DNA of 37,205 nt from positions 1-37,205 of the forward strand of contig JAODBI010000030.1 in the NCBI GenBank assembly GCA_025463875.1, given 5' to 3'. Position 1 is the stretch's first letter; each line of letters starts with the position of its first letter. Below the pieces are notes generated by a model. It was given only the letters and a program-made list of their open reading frames with translations. It was not told the DNA's origin and did no database searches. The DNA comes from Actinomycetes bacterium. Lineage in GTDB: Bacteria > Actinomycetota > Acidimicrobiia > IMCC26256 > PALSA-610. Below, piece by piece: positions 1-10,342 of the stretch. A program made the position numbers and the translations under genes.

Positions 1-995
1 ACGAGAACGACATGCCCGATCCCGTCTACAGCGTGAGGGTCGGGCCGAATCCTGAGTTCGCGACACACACGCTGCGCTACGGCTACACGTCGCTGGTCGC
101 CCCCGTGACCGACGTCGACTACGAGATGGACGACCGCAGCTCCGCGATCGTGAAGACGCAGCCGGTCCTCGGCGGCTACGACCCGACGCAGTACGTGTCG
201 GCCCGCCTGTGGGCGACGGCGGGCGACGGCACGCAGATCCCGATCTCCCTGGTCCGTCGCCGAGACACGCCGATCGACGGGTCGGCTGCGGCGTTGCTGT
301 ACGGCTACGGGTCGTACGAGATCTCGACCGACCCGTCGTTCCGGGCGTCGCGATTGTCGTTGCTCGACCGGGGCTTCGTGTTCGCCATCGCGCACGTACG
401 CGGCGGCGGCGAGATGGGCCGGCAGTGGTACGAGTCCGGACGGCTCGAGCACAAGGCCAACACGTTCACCGACTTCGTCGCCAGTGCGGAACACCTCGTC
501 GCGAGCGGCTACACGAGCCCGGCCCGGCTCGCCGCGCGCGGTGGGAGCGCGGGCGGTCTCCTGATGGGAGCGGTCGCCAACCTCCGACCCGATCTCTTCG
601 CCGCGATCGTCGCCGAGGTTCCCTTCGTCGACGTCGTCACGACGATGCTCGATCCGTCACTCCCGCTCACCATCACCGAATGGGAGGAGTGGGGCGATCC
701 GCGCGAGGCCGAGGCGTACGCGCGTATGAAGTCGTATTCGCCCTACGACAACGTGCGCGCGGCCGACTATCCCGCCCTTCTCGTCACGACCGGGTTGAAC
801 GATCCGCGCGTGCAGTACTGGGAGCCCGCGAAGTGGGTCGCGAAGTTGCGGGTCCTGTCGACGTCGGGGAAACCGATCCTCCTGCGCACCGAGATGGGGG
901 CCGGCCACGGCGGACCGTCCGGTAGATACGACGCGTGGCGGGACGAAGCGATCGTCCTCGCGTTCGTCTGCGAGGCGGTGGGGGCGGCGGCGTGA
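1..995 (+). CDS. Prolyl oligopeptidase family (S9A, oligopeptidase B-like) serine peptidase, C-terminal part; 5' end outside window
   Basis: GGSAGG nucleophile motif (RGGSAGGLLMGAVAN), GGGEMGRQWYE and GAGHGG catalytic-His region; frame is open to the window edge upstream of the ATG at 12. Confidence 0.9.
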   Translation, partial: ENDMPDPVYSVRVGPNPEFATHTLRYGYTSLVAPVTDVDYEMDDRSSAIVKTQPVLGGYDPTQYVSARLWATAGDGTQIPISLVRRRDTPIDGSAAALLYGYGSYEISTDPSFRASRLSLLDRGFVFAIAHVRGGGEMGRQWYESGRLEHKANTFTDFVASAEHLVASGYTSPARLAARGGSAGGLLMGAVANLRPDLFAAIVAEVPFVDVVTTMLDPSLPLTITEWEEWGDPREAEAYARMKSYSPYDNVRAADYPALLVTTGLNDPRVQYWEPAKWVAKLRVLSTSGKPILLRTEMGAGHGGPSGRYDAWRDEAIVLAFVCEAVGAAA

Positions 996-1639
996 AGCCG
1001 CACCACATGAGACTGCATACGGCTGACGGCCTCGCCCTCGAGGCGGAATGGACCGCCCCGCCGCGCGCCCGCGCGACCGCGGTGCTCTGCCATCCACACC
1101 CGCAGTACGGCGGCACCATGCGCAGCATCGTCACTTCCGCACTGTTCGGATCCTTGCCGGCACACGGCGTCGCGTGCCTGCGGTTCAACTTCCGGGGCGT
1201 CGAGAATAGCGAGGGCGCGCACTCCGAAGGCCGCGACGAGCACCACGACGTCGTTGCCGCGATCGATGCCGCGATCGACGAGGGCGCTCGCACCGGCATC
1301 GCGGGCCCGCTCGCGCTCATCGGCTGGTCTTTCGGCGGCGACATCGCGCTCGCGATCGACGACCCGCGTCTCGCGGGTTGGATGGCGATCGCTCCACCGC
1401 TGCGATTCCGACCGGAGCACGCGTACGACGCGGTGGCACGCGACCCGAGGCCCAAGTTGCTCGCGCTGGCGGCGCACGACGAGTTTCGCTCGCCCGCCGA
1501 GATCGAGGCCGAGACGGCCGGCTGGACCGCGACGCGGATCGAGGTCGTGGCGGGTGCGAGTCACTTCTTCGTCGGCCGTACCGATCGCGTCGTGCACCTC
1601 GCCGCCGAGTTCGTCGAGAGCTTGATCCCGCGCGACTGA
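992..1639 (+). CDS. Alpha/beta hydrolase (YcjY/dienelactone hydrolase-like)
   Basis: GTG start at 992 overlaps the preceding stop (GTGA); CHPHPQYGGTM, GWSFGG nucleophile elbow, GASHFF His motif. Confidence 0.85.
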   Translation: MKPHHMRLHTADGLALEAEWTAPPRARATAVLCHPHPQYGGTMRSIVTSALFGSLPAHGVACLRFNFRGVENSEGAHSEGRDEHHDVVAAIDAAIDEGARTGIAGPLALIGWSFGGDIALAIDDPRLAGWMAIAPPLRFRPEHAYDAVARDPRPKLLALAAHDEFRSPAEIEAETAGWTATRIEVVAGASHFFVGRTDRVVHLAAEFVESLIPRD

Positions 1640-1685
1640 CCTCGCCGTGGGGCGCGTTCGAACCGCGCGCCCCGCGGCGAGGTCA
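1637..1685. terminator. Strong GC-rich hairpin between convergent genes, likely bidirectional terminator
   Basis: tgacctcgccgtggggcgcg / cgcgccccgcggcgaggtca arms (~20 bp, one G-U-type position), starting on the stop codon of the upstream gene. Confidence 0.6.
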
Positions 1686-1699
1686 GAGCAGAACTGCCC

Positions 1700-1981
1700 T
1701 CAGATCGAGAGGGGCTCGGCGGAAAGGCCGTGCGTCGTCAGGAAGCTCGTTCTGCGTTCGATCGCGATGTGCCACATCGCAAGATCGGACTCGAACGACG
1801 CGCGATCGCCGTCCTCGTACGCATGCTCGAGCTCGTCGAACGCCGCGTCCTCGGCGTCGAGAAGACTTCGATAGCGGCGGAAGAAGTGGTCGTCGACAGC
1901 GCCGACGTTGCCGGGAAGAACTCCGCCGCCCAATCCGCTCAGCGACGGTCCCAGCGGGTAGTGAGGTTCGGCCATGGGCAC
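1700..1981 (-). CDS. Hypothetical protein (93 aa)
   Basis: ORF convergent with upstream hydrolase; plausible acidic helical composition (LLDAEDAAFDELEHAYEDGDRASFESDLAMWHIAIERR). Confidence 0.55.
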   Translation of the reverse strand: MPMAEPHYPLGPSLSGLGGGVLPGNVGAVDDHFFRRYRSLLDAEDAAFDELEHAYEDGDRASFESDLAMWHIAIERRTSFLTTHGLSAEPLSI

Positions 1982-2211
1982 CTCCTACACACGTACGGAG
2001 CCCGAGCTCCGCACTTGGTAGGGCGACGGTACTCCCTTCGGGCGCCGCGCGGAACCATCTTCGGTCACCGTTCCGTCAACGGCTGTTTACCGCCCGATGA
2101 CAGCCGTGATCCGGCCCCGCGACCCCTCGGATCGGGCCGGTCAGCCCGTCAGAACAGCCCATCAGGGCCGGCTGGTGGGGAAGATGGTGGGAGGATGGCG
2201 GGCGCGGCCGG

Positions 2212-2970
2212 TCAGGGCCGGACGACGACGTGTCGATCGGCCAGGAACCGCTTCGCCTCCTGCACCGTGTGCTGGCCGAAGTGGAAGATCGACGCCGCAA
2301 GGAGCCCGCTCGCCCCGCCGGCCGCGGCTCCGTCGTAAAGGTGCTCGAGGGTTCCGACTCCCCCGCTGGCGATGATCGGGACATCGACCGCTTCCCCGAT
2401 TGCCTGGAGGAGCGCGATGTCGTAGCCGGCCTTGGTGCCGTCCCGGTCCATCGACGTCAACAGGATCTCGCCCGCCCCGAGCGCGCAGACGCGTTCGGCC
2501 CAGGCGACCGCGTCGAGCCCGGTCGGCGTGCGGCCGCCGTGAGTCACGACCTGCCACCCGCCATCGTCACGTCGGCGGGCGTCGATGGCCACCACGATGC
2601 ATTGCGCGCCGTACTCCTGCGCGCCCGCGCGCACGATCTCGGGGTCGTTCACCGCGGCGGTGTTGAACGAGACCTTGTCGGCTCCGGCGCGCAATATGCG
2701 GCGCGCGTCCTCGACCGTACGCACTCCCCCGCCCACCGTGAAGGGGATGAACACCTGCTCGGCAACCTGTTCGACGACGTGCACCATCGTGTCGCGGACG
2801 TCGCTCGACGCGGTGATGTCGAGGAACACCAACTCGTCGGCACCTTCCGCGTCGTAACGGATCGCGAGCTCGACCGGATCGCCCGCGTCGCGGATGCCGA
2901 CGAAGTTCACACCCTTGACGACGCGTCCCGCGTCGACGTCGAGACAAGGGATCACGCGGACGGCAAGCAC
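2212..2970 (-). CDS. hisF: Imidazole glycerol phosphate synthase subunit HisF
   Basis: [39 protein letters not shown] motifs; his operon context. Confidence 0.97.
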   Translation of the reverse strand: MLAVRVIPCLDVDAGRVVKGVNFVGIRDAGDPVELAIRYDAEGADELVFLDITASSDVRDTMVHVVEQVAEQVFIPFTVGGGVRTVEDARRILRAGADKVSFNTAAVNDPEIVRAGAQEYGAQCIVVAIDARRRDDGGWQVVTHGGRTPTGLDAVAWAERVCALGAGEILLTSMDRDGTKAGYDIALLQAIGEAVDVPIIASGGVGTLEHLYDGAAAGGASGLLAASIFHFGQHTVQEAKRFLADRHVVVRP

Positions 2971-3689
2971 GCGGCGATTCCTTCCTCCACGGTGAATCGG
3001 TTCTCGTAGATGGCGCGCCCGACGATCGCGCCGGCCAGGCGCTTGCCTACGATCTCGAACGCGGCCAGCGCGCGCAGGTCGTCGGCGCTCGCGACCCCGC
3101 CGCTCGCGATCACCGGGACCGCCACGGCCGCGGCGACGCTCGCGAGCTGCTCGAGCGCGGGACCGCCGAGCATGCCGTCGCGTGTGATGTCGGTGACGAC
3201 GAGGGCGGCGACGCCGGCTGCGTCGAACTTCTGCGCGAGGCCGATGAGGTCGAGTCCGGTCGCGTCGGTCCAGCCGTGGATCGCGACGTCCCGCCCCCGG
3301 GCGTCGAGCCCGACCGCGACCTGGCCCGGATGCAGCGCGCGCAGCTCCTCGACGACTTCGGGGTGCTCCACGGCCGCGCTGCCCACGACGACCCGCGTCA
3401 CACCGGCGGCGAATCGTTCGCTCGCGTCCTCGACGGTACGAACACCGCCGCCGGTCTGCACGCGGGCACCGACATTCGCGCAGATGGATTCGATCACCGA
3501 GAGGTTGGGGTTGCCTCCCGAAAGCGCGGCGTCGAGGTCGACGACATGGATCCAGCGGGCACCGGCGGCGTCGAATCGACGCGCCACTGCGACCGGGTCG
3601 TCGTCGTAGATCGTCTGCGCCTCGTAGTCGCCCCGCGCGAGGCGCACGACTTGACCGGCGCGCAGATCGATCGACGGATAGAGGTCCAT
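2952..3689 (-). CDS. hisA: Phosphoribosylformimino-5-aminoimidazole carboxamide ribotide isomerase HisA (possibly PriA-like)
   Basis: [34 protein letters not shown] at 3689 overlaps the hisH stop. Confidence 0.95.
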   Translation of the reverse strand: MDLYPSIDLRAGQVVRLARGDYEAQTIYDDDPVAVARRFDAAGARWIHVVDLDAALSGGNPNLSVIESICANVGARVQTGGGVRTVEDASERFAAGVTRVVVGSAAVEHPEVVEELRALHPGQVAVGLDARGRDVAIHGWTDATGLDLIGLAQKFDAAGVAALVVTDITRDGMLGGPALEQLASVAAAVAVPVIASGGVASADDLRALAAFEIVGKRLAGAIVGRAIYENRFTVEEGIAACLPSA

Positions 3690-4321
3690 CAGACCTTCAC
3701 CCGCCGGTCGACGGCGTCGACGAAGTTCGAGAGCATGCGCATGCCGACCGCGCCGGACTTCTCGGGATGGAACTGTGTCGCCCACACCGGGCCCTGCTCG
3801 ACGGCAGCTGCGAAGCGCCGGCCGTAGTCGCACCACGCCGCGACGACCGACGCATCGTCGGGTGCGGGCGCGTAGGAGTGGACGAAGTAGAGCCACGCGG
3901 GCTCCGGGAGGTCGGCACCGAGGCGCGAGCCCACCACGACCTCGAGCGTGTTCCAGCCCATCTGCGGGAGCCGCACCGTCGTGGGCAACCGCGTGACGCG
4001 ACCGGAGATGACGCCGAGTCCGGAAACGTCGGGGCTCTCGTCGCTGCCGTCGAACAGCATCTGCATGCCGATGCAGATGCCGAGGAACGGCCGGCCGTCG
4101 GTGGCCGCGGCCCTGGTCGCGCCTTCGAGGCCGGCGCGGTGCAACGCCTGCATGCAGGCGCCGAACGCGCCGACGCCCGGGAGTACGACCGCCTCGGCCG
4201 ACTCGATCGCGCGCCGGTCGGACGTGAGTGCCGCATCCGCGTGCAGATGTTGCAGCGCCTTCTCCGCCGATCGTAGATTCCCGATCCCGTAGTCGACGAC
4301 CGCGATGCTCGGCCCGGTCAC
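3689..4321 (-). CDS. hisH: Imidazole glycerol phosphate synthase glutaminase subunit HisH
   Basis: [28 protein letters not shown] (Cys nucleophile), QFHPEKSG. Confidence 0.97.
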   Translation of the reverse strand: MTGPSIAVVDYGIGNLRSAEKALQHLHADAALTSDRRAIESAEAVVLPGVGAFGACMQALHRAGLEGATRAAATDGRPFLGICIGMQMLFDGSDESPDVSGLGVISGRVTRLPTTVRLPQMGWNTLEVVVGSRLGADLPEPAWLYFVHSYAPAPDDASVVAAWCDYGRRFAAAVEQGPVWATQFHPEKSGAVGMRMLSNFVDAVDRRVKV

Positions 4322-4331
4322 GAGGGCGTGC

Positions 4332-4949
4332 TCATGACGACAGGGTTCCCTTCGTCGACGGCACCTCGGACCCTTCGACCGTCACCGCGTCGCGCAACGC
4401 GCGGGCGACACCCTTGAACGACGCCTCGATGACGTGGTGGCCGTTCTTGCCGGTGATGCTGCGGAGATGCAACGTCACGCGCGCGCCGTCGACGAATCCC
4501 TTCCAGAACTCCTCGGCCAGCTGCGGATCGAAGGTGCCGATCCACTCCGAGATGGGATCGACGTCGTAGACGAGGAACGGCCGCCCCGACAGGTCGAGTG
4601 CGACCTGCACGAGCGCTTCGTCGAGGGGCACGAGCGAGTTCGCGAAGCGACGAACACCCCGCCGTTCGCCGAGCGCTTCCCGCAGGGCGTTGCCGAGCAC
4701 GATGCCGACGTCCTCGACGGTGTGGTGGAGGTCGACCTCGAGGTCGCCGCGCGCCTCGATCTGCAGATCGAAGCCGGCGTGCTTGCCGAGCTGTTCGAGC
4801 ATGTGGTCGAAGAACGGAATGCCGGTCGACACGCTCGTGGTGCCCGACCCGTCGATCGTGAGCGCGAGATCGACCGTTGTCTCCTTGGTCTCGCGGCGCA
4901 GCTCGGCCCGGCGCGTGGGGTTGGTCCGACCACCGGCATTCGTCATCAC
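4332..4949 (-). CDS. hisB: Imidazoleglycerol-phosphate dehydratase HisB
   Basis: TGIPFFDHMLEQLGKHAGFDL, DLHHTVEDVGI, HHVIEASFKGVARAL. Confidence 0.97.
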   Translation of the reverse strand: MMTNAGGRTNPTRRAELRRETKETTVDLALTIDGSGTTSVSTGIPFFDHMLEQLGKHAGFDLQIEARGDLEVDLHHTVEDVGIVLGNALREALGERRGVRRFANSLVPLDEALVQVALDLSGRPFLVYDVDPISEWIGTFDPQLAEEFWKGFVDGARVTLHLRSITGKNGHHVIEASFKGVARALRDAVTVEGSEVPSTKGTLSS

Positions 4950-6031
4950 ACGACCTCCGGCAGGACCTCACCGAGGGCGGCGAGGAAAGCGTCGTTCTCT
5001 TCGGGCGTCCCCACGGTGACCCGCAGGCAGCCTTCGATCCTGGGCCACGACGAGAAGTCGCGCACGAGCACGTCGTGCGCGAGCATCCGCTTCCAGACCT
5101 CGTGCGCATCGCTCGCCACCCGGAACAACAAGAAGTTGGCACCCGACGGGCACACGTCGATGCCGTCCGTCGCGGCGAGCGCGGCGAACAACCGTCCCCG
5201 CTCCTCGACGAGCGACGCGACACGCTGCTGCATGTCGGCGGCGAACTCGAGCGCGATCGTTCCGGCAACCTGGGTGGGCACCGACAGGTTGTACGGAAGC
5301 ATCACCTTCTCGAGCTGCGCGACCATCCACGTGGGCGCGACTGCGAAGCCGAGCCGCACTCCCGCGAGGGACCAAACCTTGGAGTAGGTGCGCACGACGG
5401 CGAGGGGCAGGTCCTCGGAGACGAGCTCCAGCGCGCTCCACGGCGCGAACTCGCCGTATGCCTCGTCGACGACCAACACCGCCCCCGCGTCGGAAGCGGC
5501 GCGGGCCAACGCCTCGACGGTCTCGCGCGATTCCACCGTCCCCGTCGGATTGTTCGGGCTGCACACGAACACGACCGCCGGTCGCTCCCGATCGATCGCG
5601 GCAATGGCGTCGTCGGGATCGATCGCGTAGTCGGGTCGGCGTTCGCCGGCGACGATCCCGGTGCCGGTACCGCGCGCGATCTGCGCGTGCAGTGCATACG
5701 TCGGTTCGAACATCAGCGCCCTGCGCCCGGCCCCTCCGTAGGTGAGCAGCAGCGTCTGCAGGATCTCGTTGCTGCCGTTGCCGCAGACGAGCCGGGCCGG
5801 CGGCTGACCGAGGAACGTACCCAGCGCGGAGCGCAGCCCGGTCGCGGCGCGGTCGGGATATCGATTCCAGTCGACCTCTCGCAACGCATCGACCCAACGC
5901 TCGACGAAGGCGGCCGGGGGTGCGTACGGGCTCTCGTTCGTGTTCAACCGGACGTCGACGTCGACCTGCGGTGAGTGATATCCCTCCAGCGCGCGGAGGT
6001 CGTCGCGCGGTTGGGGGCGGGTCGCGCTCAC
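4946..6031 (-). CDS. hisC: Histidinol-phosphate aminotransferase HisC
   Basis: NTNESPYAPP, CSPNNPTGT, VVDEAYGEF, RTYSKVWSLAGVRLGF (PLP Lys); GTG at 6031 overlaps hisD stop by 4 nt. The ORF track extension to 6946 is read-through of an alternate frame of hisD. Confidence 0.94.
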   Translation of the reverse strand: MSATRPQPRDDLRALEGYHSPQVDVDVRLNTNESPYAPPAAFVERWVDALREVDWNRYPDRAATGLRSALGTFLGQPPARLVCGNGSNEILQTLLLTYGGAGRRALMFEPTYALHAQIARGTGTGIVAGERRPDYAIDPDDAIAAIDRERPAVVFVCSPNNPTGTVESRETVEALARAASDAGAVLVVDEAYGEFAPWSALELVSEDLPLAVVRTYSKVWSLAGVRLGFAVAPTWMVAQLEKVMLPYNLSVPTQVAGTIALEFAADMQQRVASLVEERGRLFAALAATDGIDVCPSGANFLLFRVASDAHEVWKRMLAHDVLVRDFSSWPRIEGCLRVTVGTPEENDAFLAALGEVLPEVV

Positions 6032-7314
6032 GACGACAGCTCCGAGCGCAGACGGACCGCGTCGGCGTGCGCCCACAGACCCTCGGCCTCGGCGATGGCC
6101 CGCGCCGCCGGCCCGACGCGGCTCAACGCGGCTGCATCGGCTCGCACCACGTGAATGTGCTTCTGGAAGTCGGCGATACGGAGCGCGCTCGCAAAGCGCG
6201 CGGTGCCACCGGTCGGGAGCACGTGGTTCGTACCCGCCACGTAGTCGCCGATGACCGCCGGCGCGAACGCGCCGACGAATACGGCGCCCGCGTTCCTCAC
6301 GAGCGGAACCAGCAGGTCGGCGTCGGCGCACATGAGCTCGAGGTGCTCGGGTGCGATGGCGTTCGCGGCGTCGACCGCGCGGCCGGCGTCGTCGACGAGG
6401 ATCACGCGGCCGCCGGCGTCGAGCGTCGACGCGGCCTCGTCGCGCCGTTCGGCACTCAGCAAGAGCGTGTCGAGTGCGAGCTCCACGCGCTCGGCGACGG
6501 CCTCGTCCCAGACGATGACCGCGACCGCGCCACCGGGACCGTGCTCGGCCTGGGCGAGCAGGTCGACCGCGACCCACTCGGGCTCCACCGTGTCGTCGGC
6601 TACGACGACGACCTCGGACGCGCCCGCGAGTCCGTCGATACCGACGGTGCCGAAGACCTGACGCTTGGCCTCGACGACATACGCGTTGCCGGGACCGACC
6701 ACGACGTCGACGGGTCGCAGCTCGCCCGCGCCGAACGCCAATGCCGCGATCGCCTGGGCGCCGCCGATCGCGTGCACCTCGTCGACCTGCGCGATCGCAG
6801 CCGCGGCCAGGATCGCGTCGTGGATCCTGCCGTCGGAGTCGGGGGGCGAGCAGAGGACTACCTCGGGGACGCCCGCGACGCGAGCCGGGAGCGCCGTCAT
6901 CAACGCCGACGACGCCAACGGCGCGCGACCGCCGGGGACGTAGCAACCGACGCGGTCGACCGGAACCACAAGCTCGGTCACCTCCACGCCGAGGCGGGCG
7001 TGGTGGGCCTCCCGCTCCTGTTGTGCCTCGTGCCAGGCGACGATCTGGTCGCGGGCAAGCTCCAGCGCGGCCCGCAGTGACGGAGAGATGCGCTCGAGCG
7101 CGGCATCCATCCGGGCCGCATCGACGCGGGTATCGGCGATCTCGACACCATCGAGGCGCTTCGTCAGCTCACGGACCGCGGCGGCGCCGCGGGACCGCAC
7201 GTCGGCGATGATCCGGGCGACGGCGACGCTCACGTCCGGACCCGCGGCCACCGGGCGCGCGAGAACCTCGCGCAGGTCGCCGGAAGTGCCGCGTACGTCG
7301 ATGCGAGCCAGCAT
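6028..7314 (-). CDS. hisD: Histidinol dehydrogenase HisD
   Basis: VDRVGCYVPGGRAPLASS, GPGNAYVVEAKRQVFG, EHGPGG, EHLELM, GTNHVLPT. Confidence 0.97.
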   Translation of the reverse strand: MLARIDVRGTSGDLREVLARPVAAGPDVSVAVARIIADVRSRGAAAVRELTKRLDGVEIADTRVDAARMDAALERISPSLRAALELARDQIVAWHEAQQEREAHHARLGVEVTELVVPVDRVGCYVPGGRAPLASSALMTALPARVAGVPEVVLCSPPDSDGRIHDAILAAAAIAQVDEVHAIGGAQAIAALAFGAGELRPVDVVVGPGNAYVVEAKRQVFGTVGIDGLAGASEVVVVADDTVEPEWVAVDLLAQAEHGPGGAVAVIVWDEAVAERVELALDTLLLSAERRDEAASTLDAGGRVILVDDAGRAVDAANAIAPEHLELMCADADLLVPLVRNAGAVFVGAFAPAVIGDYVAGTNHVLPTGGTARFASALRIADFQKHIHVVRADAAALSRVGPAARAIAEAEGLWAHADAVRLRSELSS

Positions 7315-7382
7315 GGAAGCGGCTCATCGTACCGGCCGCCCGACTACGGCCCGATTCGATTTGGGTATGGCACACTGCCGCG

Positions 7383-7592
7383 ATGAACTCCACGAGCGAC
7401 CTTGCCGCGCTCTCGAGTATCACCGCGCAGGTCGACGAGCTGAGCCGTCGGATCACCGCTCTGGCAGAGAGCTACGGCCAGACGCCCGATTCGGCAGTCG
7501 CCAGTGAGCTCTTCTCGACCGAGCGGGCGTTCGCCACCGCGCGCCGCTCGCTCGACCGGGCGGTCACGCTCCTCTCGCGCATGGGCGACTGA
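7383..7592 (+). CDS. Small hypothetical protein (69 aa)
   Basis: ATG ORF divergent from hisD, coiled-coil-like heptad composition. Confidence 0.55.
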   Translation: MNSTSDLAALSSITAQVDELSRRITALAESYGQTPDSAVASELFSTERAFATARRSLDRAVTLLSRMGD

Positions 7593-7635
7593 GGATCACG
7601 GCCCGGCGGTCGGCACCGCTCGGATTGCGCCGCCG

Positions 7636-8301
7636 TCAGATCGCGCCGGCGATCCGGCCCGCCGACGGACAGATGCCCGCCAGCGTGCACTTGCTGCAGC
7701 GCGGCTTGCGGGCGTCGCAGATCCGCCGTCCGTGCTCGATGAGCCGCAACGAGAAGTCGCCCCATTCGCCGGGCGGCAGCATCGAATCGAGATCGAGCTC
7801 GATCTTCACCGGATCCTTCTCCGCGGTCAGCTTCAGGCGAGCCGACAGGCGCGTGACGTGGGTGTCGACCGGCAGCCCGGGCTCGTGGAACCAGACCGAC
7901 CGCACCACATTCGCCGTCTTGCGCCCGACGCCCGGCAAGGTGACGAGATCGTCGAGCGCCGACGGCACCTCGCCGTCGAACCGCGACTCCACCGCCTGCG
8001 CCATCCCCATGAGGCTCTTCGCCTTCGCGTGGAAGAAGCCCGTCGACTGGATGATCGTTTCGACCTCTTCGGGGTCGGCGCCGGCGAGGTCGCCCGGTGT
8101 CGGATATTTCGCGAACAGCGTCGGGGTGACCATGTTCACGCGCTCGTCGGTGGTCTGCGCCGACAGGATCGTCGCCGAGAGCAACTCGTAGGCGTTCGAA
8201 TGGTTCAGCGCGCAGTGCGCGTCGGGATACTCCTCGCGCAGGAGCTCCACCGCCGCCGTCGCCCGCGCCTTTGCACCCCGGGGTCGCGCCACGGCGGCCA
8301 C
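7636..8301 (-). CDS. nth: Endonuclease III
   Basis: ATILSAQTTDERVN, LPGVGRKTANVV (HhH), DTHVTRLS, C-x6-C-x2-C-x5-C Fe-S cluster (CDARKPRCSKCTLAGIC). Confidence 0.96.
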   Translation of the reverse strand: MAAVARPRGAKARATAAVELLREEYPDAHCALNHSNAYELLSATILSAQTTDERVNMVTPTLFAKYPTPGDLAGADPEEVETIIQSTGFFHAKAKSLMGMAQAVESRFDGEVPSALDDLVTLPGVGRKTANVVRSVWFHEPGLPVDTHVTRLSARLKLTAEKDPVKIELDLDSMLPPGEWGDFSLRLIEHGRRICDARKPRCSKCTLAGICPSAGRIAGAI

Positions 8302-8315
8302 GGTACCCTCGTCGC

Positions 8316-9266
8316 GTGCCCGAGCCGTCTGTCGCAGTCATTTCTGCGACCAAGTTCCCCGAGATTGTCGCACCCGTTTCCCGCATCGACGAAGCGGCGC
8401 GTACCAGCGACGGCCATCCCGCACTGGGCGACGCGGTGTGGCTCGACCTCGATCATCCCGGTTCCGATTCCGCCGGCTTCCTCGCGAACGAATCGGGATA
8501 CGCGCACGTCGCGCGTGCCGACAACATCGCGACCACGGCGAGCGCGAACGATGGCGCGATCCCTCCGCACTGGACACTCGGAGTCGCGGTCGCGCCCGAT
8601 GCGCGCGCGAGCGGGGTGCGGGCGCGGTTGGTCGCCGCCGCGGTCCGCCATGTCGCCGAGCACGGCGGCGGGCGCCTGGTGTTCTGGGTGCTCGGCGCCG
8701 GACCCGACGACGACGAGGAGCTCGCTCCTGTGGGGTTGCAACCCGCACGCGACCTGTACGAGATGCGCGTCGCGCTGCCCATCGCCGAGGAGGCGAAGTG
8801 GCCCGCCGGTATCCGGGTCCGGCCATTCGAGGTCGGCACGGACGAAGCGGCGTGGCTCGAGGTCAACAACCGCGCCTTCGCCGGGCACGACGAACAGGGC
8901 GGCTGGACCGCATCCACGCTCGAACGCCGAATGACCGAGGCGTGGTTCGATCCGGCTCTGTTCCTGTTGGCGTTCGACGACACCGGCCTCCTCGGCTTCA
9001 ACTGGCTGAAGATGCACGAAGCCCACGATCGCGACCCGCGCCTCGGCGAGATCTACGTCATCGGCATCGACCCGCGCGGGCAAGGCAGCGGGCTCGGGCG
9101 CGCCCTCGCGATTGCCGGACTCCAGGCGTTGCACCAACGCGGCATCGATGTCGGCATGTTGTTCGTCGCCGCCGACAACGAGCCCGCACTCCGCCTCTAC
9201 CGAGCGCTCGGTTTCGAGGTGCATCGCGTCGACCGCGCGTACGAATGTGAGGTCGAGCCGGCATGA
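8316..9266 (+). CDS. mshD: Mycothiol synthase (double GNAT acetyltransferase)
   Basis: Two GNAT-like halves; WLEVNNRAFAGHDEQGGW, EIYVIGIDPRGQGSGLGRAL, DNEPALRLYRALGF typical of MshD; GTG start. Confidence 0.9.
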   Translation: MPEPSVAVISATKFPEIVAPVSRIDEAARTSDGHPALGDAVWLDLDHPGSDSAGFLANESGYAHVARADNIATTASANDGAIPPHWTLGVAVAPDARASGVRARLVAAAVRHVAEHGGGRLVFWVLGAGPDDDEELAPVGLQPARDLYEMRVALPIAEEAKWPAGIRVRPFEVGTDEAAWLEVNNRAFAGHDEQGGWTASTLERRMTEAWFDPALFLLAFDDTGLLGFNWLKMHEAHDRDPRLGEIYVIGIDPRGQGSGLGRALAIAGLQALHQRGIDVGMLFVAADNEPALRLYRALGFEVHRVDRAYECEVEPA

Positions 9267-10291
9267 CCGCGGTCACAACGGCGCGCTACTCGACCGGCCG
9301 AGCCGAGCTCGACGCGCTGATCGCCGAGCTCGGCGAACCCGCGTACCGGGCCCGACAACTGCACGAGGGCCTCTACGAGCAGCGCCGTCCGCTCGAATCC
9401 CTGACGAACCTTCCCAAAGCCCTGCGCGCCCGCATTGCCGACGCGCTGCCGCTCGCGTTCACCGTCGACACCATGCAGCTCGCCGACGACGACATGACGG
9501 CGAAGTGGCTGTGGCGCGCGGGCGACGGCGCGCAGATCGAGACGGTGCTCATGCGGTACTCGGCGCGGGCGACCGTCTGTGTCTCCTCGCAAGCCGGGTG
9601 CGCGATGGGTTGCACGTTCTGTGCGACCGGTCAGGCCGGGTTCGAACGTCAGCTCTCGACCGGCGAGATCGTCGAGCAAGTGGCGCGCTCCCAGCACGCG
9701 TCGCCGCAGCGCGTCTCGAACGTCGTGTTCATGGGGATGGGCGAGCCTCTCGCGAACGTCGACGCCGTGCTCGACGCGTGCACCCGGCTTCACGACGACC
9801 TCGGCATCTCGGCCCGGCACATCACCGTCTCCACCGTCGGAGTCGTGCCCGGCATCGAACGCCTCACCGACTTCGAGCTTCCGGTGACGCTCGCCGTCTC
9901 GCTCCATGCTCCCGACGATCTGCTGCGAGAACAGCTCGTCCCTCTGAATCGTCGTTATCCCCTGGCCGCCGTCCTCGACGCAGCCCGGGCGTACGCCGAC
10001 CGCAAGGGCCGGCGCGTGTCGTTCGAGTACGCGTGCATCAGCGGCGTCAACGATCTTCCGCATCATGCCGACGCACTGGCCGGCCGGCTGACGGGCTTCC
10101 GGGGCGGGGCGCACGTCAATCTCATTCCTCTCAACGACACCGCGGGCTACCCCGGTCGTCCGAGCGAGCCGGTCCGGATCGCCGCATTTGCGGAGCACCT
10201 GCGTGCCGCGGGCGTCGAGGCCACCGTTCGGCGCAACCGTGGGACCACAATCGATGCGGCGTGCGGCCAGCTGCGCGCCCGAACTTCCTGA
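9263..10291 (+). CDS. rlmN: 23S rRNA (adenine(2503)-C(2))-methyltransferase RlmN
   Basis: Radical SAM CAMGCTFCATG, NVVFMGMGEPLAN, HITVSTVG, INDLPHHA region; ATG overlaps mshD stop. Confidence 0.96.
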   Translation: MTAVTTARYSTGRAELDALIAELGEPAYRARQLHEGLYEQRRPLESLTNLPKALRARIADALPLAFTVDTMQLADDDMTAKWLWRAGDGAQIETVLMRYSARATVCVSSQAGCAMGCTFCATGQAGFERQLSTGEIVEQVARSQHASPQRVSNVVFMGMGEPLANVDAVLDACTRLHDDLGISARHITVSTVGVVPGIERLTDFELPVTLAVSLHAPDDLLREQLVPLNRRYPLAAVLDAARAYADRKGRRVSFEYACISGVNDLPHHADALAGRLTGFRGGAHVNLIPLNDTAGYPGRPSEPVRIAAFAEHLRAAGVEATVRRNRGTTIDAACGQLRARTS

Positions 10292-10342
10292 TCCCAGCAG
10301 CCGCGGGCCGAGAGCCGCGCAGCGATGCGCCACAATGGACCC

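Noticed and set aside
6032-6946. Upstream extension of the hisC ORF
   Set aside because: Antiquated alternate frame of hisD; Arg-rich artefact, hisC starts at GTG 6031
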